Both the position numbers and the translations under genes were made by a program. The notes under the pieces were generated by a model. The model saw only the letters and a list, made by a program, of their open reading frames with translations, was not told where the DNA came from and ran no database searches. Below, in pieces: positions 1-8,309 of a stretch of DNA of 64,000 bases (position 1 is the stretch's first letter; every line of letters begins with the position of its first letter). The stretch lies in assembly GCA_023374025.1 (NCBI GenBank), contig SIJG01000069.1, positions 515,834 to 579,833 of the forward strand, given 5' to 3'. The stretch comes from Heterodera schachtii (taxonomy: Eukaryota; Nematoda; Chromadorea; Rhabditida; Heteroderidae).

Positions 1-235
1 TTAGAAAATTTTTAATTCTATTTTATTTTTTTAATTTTAAATTAAGCCAATAAAATAGTTAACATAATTAATGACCGTCGCAAACACAATTTTTTATGAC
101 AATACAAAGATAAAATCAACAATAAACATTTAAAAAAATAAGGAAATAAAAATTATATTTTAATTTATTAAAATAATAAAATTTGTAATTTCTCTTAAAA
201 ATAATATTTATTTGGTTTTATCAGTTTTAAATGAA
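1..235. repeat. Flank repeat, copy A of a 235-bp direct repeat
   Basis: AT-rich sequence that matches 10038-10272 base for base as far as I can compare by eye (offset 10037). The match ends exactly at 235, where the retroelement fragment begins, and may extend left beyond the window. No gene is visible. The coincidence of this end with the start of the element repeat makes 235/236 a rearrangement or assembly junction. Confidence 0.9.
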
Positions 236-701
236 TTGGTTGAACGGCGGGCACTTCATTTTCCAACACCGAATAAGTCCGGGCACGGCCATCCAACGGA
301 AGTCCAAGTAGTTCGTTCTCGATGTGCTGGTCCAACTCCACTTCCTCTCCCGCCAGTGAAAGAGTTTCGTTGTCTAAACGGCGAGGGAGCATGTTTTGGA
401 GAACGAAATTCTGAGCCGGTGGTGCAACGAGGTCCCGGTTCTGATTATTGGGACTCGAAGTTCGAATTGGGACCCGAAGTGAGCTAAAAGCTATTTCGCG
501 CCGATGGTTTTCCATAAAAACGGCGGCTGGTCGAAAATTCGGCGACGCTTCGAAGTTCTCCGCCGCGTAATCCGTCCAATTTGTGCGCAATCCTTGCTGT
601 TGTGCCACGTTAATCTCGTTTTCCTCAATTTCAACTGTAACTCCATCGTCTAACAGACGGCCCAACTCCTTTCGTGTCAAATATCGGCGATTGTTTTCCA
701 T
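195..701 (-). pseudogene. Truncated second gag start running into flank
   Basis: ATG at 701 opens the same gag N-terminus as the frame starting at 7699, with about 155 identical or near-identical codons. At 236 the element ends and the frame reads about 13 codons into AT-rich flank before stopping at 195. The capsid and zinc-knuckle regions are absent, so no functional Gag is expected. It is evidence for a second, truncated internal region beyond the 3' LTR. Confidence 0.85.
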
Positions 702-1312
702 TGCGAAGAGAAGAGAAGAATTTGCAAGTTTCTACAAGAATGCTTGCTGCTGGTTTTTTCTTGTACACTTCTACAAGAAAGTGCACAAATGTTGGGCGAT
801 GGGACGATGGCGATTTTGCAGTTTTTTGATGGTTTGTTACTCTTCTACAAGAATGAGTAACAGGCGCGTCAACTTTGATGACTCTTTTATTTCTCTGTCG
901 AATTTGTGGTGTGGACAATTGCTAATAGTCCCCGAATGTTGTTGCACCACCAAATCAATAGAAATTAATCGAACAAACTCTGCTCACCCTTGTCCAGGAG
1001 CGCCATGTCGTACAACTTTGGTGCGAAATGAGATGTCGGTGCGGCAATGTCAATGGAAAGCAATTAGGGACAATTTGATTCCTTTTTAAACAATTCACTT
1101 TTGATTCAACTTTCCAAAATTCCAAACTCAGTCAATTGGTGGCGAATAGAATCCAAATTATATTTAGCACAAAACAATAAATTTAATGAGAAGATGAGAA
1201 GACAACATAAAAACATAATGGTCCAAAAATGAGAAAAGAAAACAACTAAATTAAAAGAGACAAAATGCCACACAATATAGCACTAATTTAAATAATTATC
1301 CAAATATCACAT
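236..1312 (-). repeat. Left copy of the 1077-bp element direct repeat (LTR + leader + gag 5' end)
   Basis: Matches 7234-8310 at a constant offset of 6998. Differences seen by eye include positions 365 (t versus g), 704 (c versus t) and 1153 (a versus g). The left end at 236 abuts the 235-bp flank repeat. The right end at 1312 is where the polypurine tract begins here and genomic flank begins in the other copy. Because it contains about 155 gag codons, it is too inclusive to be an ordinary LTR. It is better read as LTR plus the start of a second internal region. Confidence 0.9.
1006..1311 (-). repeat. 3' LTR of the Ty3/gypsy element
   Basis: Read on the minus strand it begins TGTGATATTTGG immediately after a polypurine run and ends GTACGACA, giving the usual TG...CA ends with a short TGT/ACA inversion. 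Length 306 bp. It differs from 8004-8309 at one site that I can see (1153). The inner end is inferred from the CA|TGG junction with the candidate primer-binding site, so it is less certain than the outer end. Confidence 0.65.
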
Positions 1313-1323
1313 CCCACCCCTTT
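1312..1323 (-). promoter_or_regulatory. Polypurine tract for plus-strand priming
   Basis: Minus-strand AAAGGGGTGGGA sits directly before the TGTGATA start of the 3' LTR. This is the standard place and composition of an LTR-retroelement polypurine tract, and it fixes the outer boundary of the LTR. Confidence 0.8.
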
Positions 1324-1429
1324 AAAATATCAACGTCCCTGTTGAGAATGAAAAGTCAAGAGATCAAAATAAATCAAAAATAGGCAATTCGGCAGAGTCA
1401 AAAGGCTTTGGGTGGCGGATGAGCAGAGA

Positions 1430-4400
1430 TCACTGTTGTCCACGTCGAGAGCTACGAAACTGATCAGAACCACGACGTCGCCAAGACGCCGAAGCCCATT
1501 CCGAACGGTCGCGTCCACGCCATTCCTGCTGGTGTCCTTCACGATTCGACTTAGATGGACGATAAAAGCTGTGCCGACGGTGGTCGACAAGACCAAACCC
1601 GCGGCTAATGTTGGGACGGCGGCGCTCTTCAGAAGTACTAACATCAGGTCGCACAACTTCAGAACGCGGTCGCGGGCGGCCCAATTCCTTCTCACCAGGA
1701 AACTTCCCAACTTCATAAATCCAAGCCATCATTGTCTTCGCTCCGTGTTCAGTCAAGAGTCCCGACTGGTTCACTCGATTTCCCGCGTTTGTTCCTCCGT
1801 AGCGGAACACTTCCATGAGGCTTCTTCCTTCTTCCGTCACAGCTCCGAACCGAATGTGAGTGTCGTCGCATAGTTTGGCCAAGCGTCGAACGAGTTCGAG
1901 AAATTGAGCTTTTCGTGAGTGAATGTACGGCGGCACGGCCCAGTAGATGAAAACGTGACCATAGCGCTCACAAATGGCCCTCAATCGCTCAAAGCATTCG
2001 CAAATCGTTTCCATCGTCTCGTTGGCCAGCAGTGCATCTCGTCCACACACAATTAGCAATGCTTTTACTTTGCTGGAGAGAACGGCATTGTCAAAGTTGC
2101 GCACGAGCCCAGCCAAGCCTTCTTCTTCGCTTATCAGCATTTCGACGGCCGTCATCTCAGTGAAATTCACCAATTGCTTGGCGGTTGAATCGCCCATCAC
2201 AACTCTTGGCTTCTCGATCAAACGTCGGCGATGGATGAGTTGGGCTCGAATGACTTCAAATGCCCACGGCGCTTTCGCAAACAATTCTTGCCATGCCAAT
2301 TGTTCAGTTTGGCTTTCTTCTCCGAACGGCAGTTTTGGCGGCGCGATTTGGAGAAGCTGATAGCTGCTTTCCTCCAGAGTTCGCCACAATTTCCGGCACG
2401 TGCGAACGCGCATTTCGATCACTTCCATCAAATTTTCTGCGGACGGGAGCATGTCCGAAGGCACCATGTCGCCACGGGCACCAATAAACAGCACAAATTC
2501 CTGGCCGGCCGTGCCATCCATGATTGTTTCCACCAAACGACGAGATGCCGTTGTCGAACCAAATTTTTTGAGCAGAAATGCACAGAACAGTGCTTGAAGC
2601 GGCGTTGTCACCTCTTTAGCGCCAATTCCGATTTTGCGATTTAGGACGGCATCAAAATCGGCAACGACCAACTGCGTGCAGTGCTCATGGCCTTCCCCAG
2701 AGCAAATTGTGGTCCAAAAACAAGTTCCGTCGCCAAGACAGTACTCGTCGCCCTTGGCCGCTTCTTTTCCGTCCGCCCCTGAAAAATTCATTGTCCCTAA
2801 TGAATAAACCACTTCCTTTTCAGTCTCATTTTCAAAATTAATCTCGCCATTTTTGATTTCTTCCGAGACACAAATTAAGCCAATGAAATTCTTAAATTTG
2901 GCTTTTCCTTTTGGCAAAATTGAATTGTTTGGGATCCCAGGGGGAACACGAATCATTCTTTCGATTGGCACAGAAATTGGATCAGCTTCTAATTTATCAG
3001 CAGGGACCACTTTAGCTGAACTTCCGGTCATTTCAATGATTTGGTAAGGCCCAAAATGGTTCCAAGCTAATTTTCGGTGTGAGGCTTGTGCTTTCGTTGA
3101 ATGGACGACAATCATAACTCTGTCCCCCGGCTTAAATTTTTCGCGCGTCACGTTTGGGCGGGAATTAAATTCCAATTTGCTTTTTTCGCGTGCAATTTCT
3201 GCGTTTTTGCGTGCATTTCCCATGATTTCCATCAGATTTTCATTAAAAGCTTGGAGATAAGTTTCCTGGTCCACAGTATAACGTGGGTCCTCTTCAAATT
3301 TGATGTTCTCATCCGTCGGAAAATTCACAACTCTTCCAAACATTAAAGAGTAGGGAGAAAAACCCGTTGTTACTGATGGTGTAACATTTATTGCAAAAAT
3401 GACGAATGGGAGTTTCAAATCCCAATCCCAAGATGACGGAGTCGTCCTTTTAAGCAATTTCAAAATAGTCTGATTCATTCTTTCAACAAGGCCACTGGAT
3501 TGAGGGTCGTAGCCTGATGTTGTGCTGGTCCTATTTTTTATGAAGGTGAAAAATGAAGCTTGGGCCAAAATTTGTTGTACTTTCCTCGGGTCTTCGGGGA
3601 GAATTCGGTGTTCCAAAAATTCAATTAATTGGCCAAATTCGCTTTCCATAATTTTCTCTTTCCACTCCATTTCGTCGGCACAAATTTCATTATTTCCATT
3701 TTCTGTCTCATTTTCGATTACTGTAACTAATGCTGATTTTAGTAAAGCAATATTTTCTAATTCCTCTTCTATTGATAAACTTTCGTTTCTTGGGAAATTT
3801 CTTGACAAAACGTCAGCGACCACGTTACTTTTTCCTGGATTGTACTCCACTTGAAGAATGAATCGAGAACGAAGTTCCATTATCCATTTGTCGACGCGAC
3901 TGTTCCCCGTTTCCTTATTTGTTTTAAACATGGGAATAAGCGCTTTGTGGTCAGTTAGCACTTTTGTTGGAATCATGGTAATAAATTGTGCGAATTTATT
4001 AACTCCAAAACGAACTGCTAATGCTTCTAATTCAGTTGGAGAATACCGACTCTCAGCCGAATTGCATTGGCGTGACGCAAAATAAATCGGACGAATTCTT
4101 TGGTTTTCATCCGGCTGACTCAAAATCGCCGAAATTCCCACTTTACTCGCATCCGTCATGATGATAAACATTCTTTCCGGAATTTTTTGCGCCGCGTTAA
4201 AATCCGGGAAATACAAAACGACATTTTCTGTAATCTTCTCTTTCAAAATTTTAAATGCTTCCAACTCTTTTTCTCCAAAACAGAACTTGGTGTCTTTTTT
4301 CAGCAGACGAAACAAAGGTGCGGCCAGCTTTCCAAATGAATGTATGAACTTTCGATAATATGTCATAAAACCGAGGAAGGAATGCAATTCCTTTTGCGTT

Positions 4401-4717
4401 TTTGGTACCGAATATTCAAAAATCGGCCGGATCTTGTCCATATCTTTTTTAATGCCTTGTCGAGTCAAAATGTGTCCCAGAAACTGAATTTCTTCCGCAA
4501 CAAAGTGACACTTTGTGATTTTGAGTTTCAATCCAGCTTTTTGTATTCTTTTGAACACAATTTTAAGATGTTCCAAATGTTGTTCGAAACTTTCACTTGC
4601 CACTAAAATGTCGTCGACGTAAACAAAGACAAAATCGTTCAAAACACCTTCAAAAAGTCGATTCATGAACCTTTGAAAGGTTGCCACTGCATTTGTCATA
4701 CCGAATGGCATAACCAA
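1430..4717 (-). CDS. pol: Second half of RT, RNase H, truncated integrase and SGNH-like C-terminal extension
   Basis: A 1095-residue frame. It has the RT catalytic YVDD at 33-36, then RNase H with acidic residues at TDAS (188-191), Glu229, Asp256 (TDH) and Asp302 (ADVLSR). The integrase is incomplete: only its last catalytic block remains (GYDPQSSGLVERMNQ at 402-416), followed by the C-terminal SH3-like part (FKPGDRVM at 528-535, FGPYQI at 555-560). The HHCC zinc finger and first two acidic residues are missing, with the join near residue 385-394 (about 3535-3565). From about 600 a 480-residue extension contains two SGNH/GDSL-hydrolase-like segments. One has VVADFD at 684, FIGARGD at 744 and QIAPP at 790. 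The other has VVMGDS at 839, IVCGRD at 889, IYWAVPP at 924 and LTEHGAK at 988. The tail from about 1010 is Arg-rich. The apparent ATG lies inside RT and is not a true start. Confidence 0.85.
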   Translation of the reverse strand: MVMPFGMTNAVATFQRFMNRLFEGVLNDFVFVYVDDILVASESFEQHLEHLKIVFKRIQKAGLKLKITKCHFVAEEIQFLGHILTRQGIKKDMDKIRPIFEYSVPKTQKELHSFLGFMTYYRKFIHSFGKLAAPLFRLLKKDTKFCFGEKELEAFKILKEKITENVVLYFPDFNAAQKIPERMFIIMTDASKVGISAILSQPDENQRIRPIYFASRQCNSAESRYSPTELEALAVRFGVNKFAQFITMIPTKVLTDHKALIPMFKTNKETGNSRVDKWIMELRSRFILQVEYNPGKSNVVADVLSRNFPRNESLSIEEELENIALLKSALVTVIENETENGNNEICADEMEWKEKIMESEFGQLIEFLEHRILPEDPRKVQQILAQASFFTFIKNRTSTTSGYDPQSSGLVERMNQTILKLLKRTTPSSWDWDLKLPFVIFAINVTPSVTTGFSPYSLMFGRVVNFPTDENIKFEEDPRYTVDQETYLQAFNENLMEIMGNARKNAEIAREKSKLEFNSRPNVTREKFKPGDRVMIVVHSTKAQASHRKLAWNHFGPYQIIEMTGSSAKVVPADKLEADPISVPIERMIRVPPGIPNNSILPKGKAKFKNFIGLICVSEEIKNGEINFENETEKEVVYSLGTMNFSGADGKEAAKGDEYCLGDGTCFWTTICSGEGHEHCTQLVVADFDAVLNRKIGIGAKEVTTPLQALFCAFLLKKFGSTTASRRLVETIMDGTAGQEFVLFIGARGDMVPSDMLPSAENLMEVIEMRVRTCRKLWRTLEESSYQLLQIAPPKLPFGEESQTEQLAWQELFAKAPWAFEVIRAQLIHRRRLIEKPRVVMGDSTAKQLVNFTEMTAVEMLISEEEGLAGLVRNFDNAVLSSKVKALLIVCGRDALLANETMETICECFERLRAICERYGHVFIYWAVPPYIHSRKAQFLELVRRLAKLCDDTHIRFGAVTEEGRSLMEVFRYGGTNAGNRVNQSGLLTEHGAKTMMAWIYEVGKFPGEKELGRPRPRSEVVRPDVSTSEERRRPNISRGFGLVDHRRHSFYRPSKSNREGHQQEWRGRDRSEWASASWRRRGSDQFRSSRRGQQ

Positions 4718-6615
4718 ATACTAAATAATCCAAATTCAGTCGTAAACGCCGATTTTTCGATGGAATCCGGGTGCATCCGAATCTGCCAATAGCCACTCAT
4801 AAAGTCCATGGTGCTAAAGACTTTTTTGTTGCCCAACATCATTAAAGTGTTGTCAATTTTCGGAAGTGGAAATGAATCTTTAACGGTGACCGCATTTAGT
4901 GCGCGATAATCGGTGCAAAATCTGATTGTTCCATCCTTTTTAGGAACTAAAACGATTGGACTTGCATACGGTGACCAAGAAGGACGAATGATTCCACGGG
5001 ATAAATAGTCTTGCAACATTATTGAGACTTTTTCCCGAAATGCATATGGAATTCGACGCATGCGCATTTTCACCGGTGAGCTGTCTTTAGTGTCCACATA
5101 ATGTGTAACTAAATCAGTCTGAGTCAAATCTTTGTCATCAATAGCAAAAATTTGAGAGTGGTCGATGATGAGTTTTCCTAACTGATCAGTTTCGGTCGCA
5201 CATTTGGTGTTTGCTTGCTCACGCCAAACAGATTCAATTTGTTTAACATGATTTGCTTCAAGCTCATTTAAAAACTGAATGGAGTTAACGGCGACTGAAT
5301 GATTCAAACAATCCCAATTTAAGGAATTTTCCGCTGTGACTTGCTTCTCCACGATAACTCCTGTTCCAATTTTATCATTCTCGCCAAGAACGATTGGAAG
5401 CGATGAAAAATTGGTGACCGGTATGGTCGCTTTTCCAAATTTAGGCGTTACTAATGTCGGTTCAATTTTCAGCTCCGACACTTCTGATGTCCCTTCAATC
5501 AATACCTCTTGTTCGTCAATCTCGTCGTTTACTGCCACTTCAATTATCGTCGATGAACGCGGTTGAATTTTCACATTGTACACTACTCTAACTGCAGTTT
5601 CCTTTTTGGTTTCAGTATCTGCTGTTTCAAATGTCACCAATTTTTGATGCACTTCATCAAAAAGCTTTATCCCCAACTGATTCAAAGCATTGGTCCCGAT
5701 GATCAAATCAAAACCAAAATCAGACGAAGCAACTTGAAGTGTTATCAGAACAGGACGCATTCCATCTCGCATTATTGGAAGTACAATCTCTCCAACCACA
5801 TCGATTGTTTTTCCATTGAAGTCCCTTACTTTCAAATTTGAATGACCAAAACAATTTTCGGAAATTTTGAGGGACTCGTCTTTGAATAGGCTATGCAAAA
5901 ATTGAGCCGAAATTAACGAGACTTGAGCACCGCCATCCACCATTCCTTGTGCCTTCTTTTTACAAACTTCAAATTCCATGACCACAAGTTTGCCAACTGC
6001 TGGTGGTGAAGACAATTCTTTTTTACGCCCTTCACTCACACTCAAAATTTTTTGTTTCAATTCTTCCAATTCCTGATTCACATTCACACAGGCCACAAGG
6101 TTGTTAACAACCGGTGCATTCTCCAGCTGTATACAATTAGCCGATTTTGTGACTTCTTTTTGCGTTTGAGCATTGTTGAAAAAGTTTCTCTGACTATTGC
6201 CAAAATTTTGTGGTGCTGGGAAACGGGGGTTGTTGTAGCTTCGGTTTGGCATTTGAGAATCTCCGTTAGTTTCTCGAACAAATTTGTTGGACGGATTGTT
6301 AAAAGTTTGGTTGTTTCGTCTCGGTTCTCGACACTCACGCGAAACATGACCAATTCTGTTGCAGTTATAGCAGGTGAGGACTTGTCGCTGTTGGGGATAA
6401 TTTGTTTGTGGTTCGTGAACTTGTCCGGAAAATGTAGGGAAAGTTCGGCTGTTCTGTCCTCTGTTACAGCTTCTCACCGCTTTTCGCGTCGCCTCAGCAC
6501 GCGCCGCCATTGTAACGAATTGATCAAAGTCCATTCCCTGACTACGAGTCAATTCTAATGACATTGCGATATCGGGGTCGTCTAGTGCCCGCAGAAAGTG
6601 TTTGATAGCAATCAT
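4696..6615 (-). CDS. pol: Gag C-terminus, zinc knuckle, protease and first half of reverse transcriptase
   Basis: A 639-residue frame. Residues 1-45 continue the Gag capsid from the previous frame. Residues 82-95 are a CX2CX4HX4C zinc knuckle for RNA binding. Residues about 207-325 are a retropepsin-like aspartic protease with the active-site run DGGA at 227-230 (the family norm is DTG or DSG) and an IIGTNAL flap/C-terminal segment at 305-311. RT begins near 510: LVPKKDG at 556, FCTDYRALN at 566 and motif A around Asp604. The RT is cut off near residue 633. The next RT block is found in another frame starting at 4717, so a one-base indel lies in about 4710-4735. The ATG at 6615 is only an apparent start, since a TAA lies just upstream in frame. 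Confidence 0.85.
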   Translation of the reverse strand: MIAIKHFLRALDDPDIAMSLELTRSQGMDFDQFVTMAARAEATRKAVRSCNRGQNSRTFPTFSGQVHEPQTNYPQQRQVLTCYNCNRIGHVSRECREPRRNNQTFNNPSNKFVRETNGDSQMPNRSYNNPRFPAPQNFGNSQRNFFNNAQTQKEVTKSANCIQLENAPVVNNLVACVNVNQELEELKQKILSVSEGRKKELSSPPAVGKLVVMEFEVCKKKAQGMVDGGAQVSLISAQFLHSLFKDESLKISENCFGHSNLKVRDFNGKTIDVVGEIVLPIMRDGMRPVLITLQVASSDFGFDLIIGTNALNQLGIKLFDEVHQKLVTFETADTETKKETAVRVVYNVKIQPRSSTIIEVAVNDEIDEQEVLIEGTSEVSELKIEPTLVTPKFGKATIPVTNFSSLPIVLGENDKIGTGVIVEKQVTAENSLNWDCLNHSVAVNSIQFLNELEANHVKQIESVWREQANTKCATETDQLGKLIIDHSQIFAIDDKDLTQTDLVTHYVDTKDSSPVKMRMRRIPYAFREKVSIMLQDYLSRGIIRPSWSPYASPIVLVPKKDGTIRFCTDYRALNAVTVKDSFPLPKIDNTLMMLGNKKVFSTMDFMSGYWQIRMHPDSIEKSAFTTEFGLFSIWLCHSV

Positions 6616-7699
6616 TGATTAGCTGTTCGTCTAGGCCTGGGTAGGCACGCCTTACAACACTTGATACTCTGTCTGCAAACTGATCGATCGGTTCTACTAG
6701 CTTTCGCTTAAGCCCCGAAAACAATTGGTCAAATGCCGTAATTTCTTTGGCGTCAAGCTCTTCCAAAATTCTTATCATTTCCGCCCGTATTTTTTGGTAT
6801 TTTGGTTCCCGAAGAACCAAGCGCGCACTTATCTTTTCTGATGCAAGCGCTGAGTTAAAGGCTCTCTCTGCCTTACCCTCAATTTTTGATTGCAAAGCGC
6901 GCAGGCGCTGTTGGTCGGTCCACTCATCGGTACTGATATCAAATTTACGAAAAAATGCTCGTATTTTATCAGCCCCTTCTCTTCCCGTGAGGTCCGGAAT
7001 TCTGTCCAAAATCAGTGCCATTTCCAGTCTGCTAACAACTGGTACCGATGGGTAATGCATAGGGTTAAGCGCGTTTTGATTAAACGGGTTTTGAGTCCCG
7101 TACTGAATTTTCCGATCAAAATTTTGCTGCGGGGGTTGTAGCATTGGAATGTATGCCTGTGGCATAGGTAATTTGTGTCTCGGATCGTTTTGTTGAAAAT
7201 TTTCCCTCCGTTGATTTTGATGAAAATAACCTCTTGGTTGAACGGCGGGCACTTCATTTTCCAACACCGAATAAGTCCGGGCACGGCCATCCAACGGAAG
7301 TCCAAGTAGTTCGTTCTCGATGTGCTGGTCCAACTCCACTTCCTCTCCCGCCAGTGAAAGAGTGTCGTTGTCTAAACGGCGAGGGAGCATGTTTTGGAGA
7401 ACGAAATTCTGAGCCGGTGGTGCAACGAGGTCCCGGTTCTGATTATTGGGACTCGAAGTTCGAATTGGGACCCGAAGTGAGCTAAAAGCTATTTCGCGCC
7501 GATGGTTTTCCATAAAAACGGCGGCTGGTCGAAAATTCGGCGACGCTTCGAAGTTCTCCGCCGCGTAATCCGTCCAATTTGTGCGCAATCCTTGCTGTTG
7601 TGCCACGTTAATCTCGTTTTCCTCAATTTCAACTGTAACTCCATCGTCTAACAGACGGCCCAACTCCTTTCGTGTCAAATATCGGCGATTGTTTTCCAT
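6542..7699 (-). CDS. gag: Gag, N-terminal part (frameshifted near its end)
   Basis: A 385-residue frame from ATG at 7699, the first in-frame start after the leader. Residues 1-155 are in the duplicated block. Residues about 235-370 look like the helical capsid region of Ty3/gypsy Gag, including a stretch rich in Leu, Arg and Glu that ends in an AYPGLDEQL-type segment. Right after this, near 6616, the capsid pattern continues in the +1 frame (start of the 4696-6615 frame) while this frame runs on about 25 out-of-place codons to a stop at 6542. I therefore read a single-base indel inside capsid, not the programmed Gag-Pol shift, which would lie after the zinc knuckle. Gag normally builds the cytoplasmic virus-like particle. 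This copy would make a truncated form. Confidence 0.85.
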   Translation of the reverse strand: MENNRRYLTRKELGRLLDDGVTVEIEENEINVAQQQGLRTNWTDYAAENFEASPNFRPAAVFMENHRREIAFSSLRVPIRTSSPNNQNRDLVAPPAQNFVLQNMLPRRLDNDTLSLAGEEVELDQHIENELLGLPLDGRARTYSVLENEVPAVQPRGYFHQNQRRENFQQNDPRHKLPMPQAYIPMLQPPQQNFDRKIQYGTQNPFNQNALNPMHYPSVPVVSRLEMALILDRIPDLTGREGADKIRAFFRKFDISTDEWTDQQRLRALQSKIEGKAERAFNSALASEKISARLVLREPKYQKIRAEMIRILEELDAKEITAFDQLFSGLKRKLVEPIDQFADRVSSVVRRAYPGLDEQLINDCYQTLSAGTRRPRYRNVIRIDS

Positions 7700-7984
7700 T
7701 GTGAAGAGAAGAGAAGAATTTGCAAGTTTCTACAAGAATGCTTGCTGCTGGTTTTTTCTTGTACACTTCTACAAGAAAGTGCACAAATGTTGGGCGATGG
7801 GACGATGGCGATTTTGCAGTTTTTTGATGGTTTGTTACTCTTCTACAAGAATGAGTAACAGGCGCGTCAACTTTGATGACTCTTTTATTTCTCTGTCGAA
7901 TTTGTGGTGTGGACAATTGCTAATAGTCCCCGAATGTTGTTGCACCACCAAATCAATAGAAATTAATCGAACAAACTCTGCTCA

Positions 7985-8003
7985 CCCTTGTCCAGGAGCG
8001 CCA
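7985..8003 (-). promoter_or_regulatory. Candidate tRNA primer-binding site
   Basis: On the minus strand, TGGCGCTCCTGGACAAGGG follows directly on the LTR terminal CA. Starting with TGG (complement of tRNA CCA) and touching the LTR end is what is expected of a primer-binding site. I could not assign the tRNA. A second TGG-rich stretch (about 7936-7953) is an alternative that would lengthen the LTR by about 50 bp, but it lacks the CA|TGG junction. Confidence 0.45.
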
Positions 8004-8309
8004 TGTCGTACAACTTTGGTGCGAAATGAGATGTCGGTGCGGCAATGTCAATGGAAAGCAATTAGGGACAATTTGATTCCTTTTTAAACAATTCACTTTT
8101 GATTCAACTTTCCAAAATTCCAAACTCAGTCAATTGGTGGCGAATAGAATCCGAATTATATTTAGCACAAAACAATAAATTTAATGAGAAGATGAGAAGA
8201 CAACATAAAAACATAATGGTCCAAAAATGAGAAAAGAAAACAACTAAATTAAAAGAGACAAAATGCCACACAATATAGCACTAATTTAAATAATTATCCA
8301 AATATCACA
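8004..8309 (-). repeat. 5' LTR of the Ty3/gypsy element
   Basis: Identical arrangement to 1006-1311, about 306 bp, TG...CA on the minus strand. It should carry the element promoter and the RNA start, but I cannot pick a start site from sequence alone. It is followed downstream (lower coordinates) by a TGG that opens the candidate primer-binding site. Confidence 0.65.

Larger units (their letters stand above)
236..8309 (-). mobile_element. Ty3/gypsy-type LTR retrotransposon, defective, tandem/rearranged
   Basis: Minus-strand element with, in transcription order, LTR (8004-8309), candidate primer-binding site, gag, CCHC zinc knuckle, retropepsin, RT, RNase H, integrase remnant, a C-terminal extension, polypurine tract and LTR (1006-1311). 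RT before integrase and the sequence style of RT/RNase H place it in Ty3/gypsy. After the 3' LTR the sequence continues into a second leader and gag start (236-1005) instead of flank, so this is an LTR-internal-LTR-partial internal structure. The long direct repeat is 1077 bp (236-1312 versus 7234-8310) with at least three differences, which suggests a young or recently homogenised copy. I find no target-site duplication. Its coding GC is clearly higher than the surrounding AT-rich DNA. Two frameshifts and an integrase deletion make it non-autonomous. Confidence 0.9.

Noticed and set aside
583..1089. 168-codon plus-strand frame (and its twin at 7581-8087)
   Set aside because: Lies antisense across the LTR/leader/gag start. 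No domain, and conserved only because the two DNA copies are duplicates.
1412..4606. Several plus-strand frames of 60-150 codons
   Set aside because: Antisense shadows of the long pol frame. Low-complexity or no recognisable protein.
6052..6558. 168-codon plus-strand frame
   Set aside because: Antisense shadow of the gag/protease frame.
7930..7953. Alternative primer-binding site (TGGTGGTGCAACAACATTCG on the minus strand)
   Set aside because: Not preceded by CA, and the deduced tRNA 3' end does not show a normal T-arm. The site at 7985-8003 fits the LTR end better.
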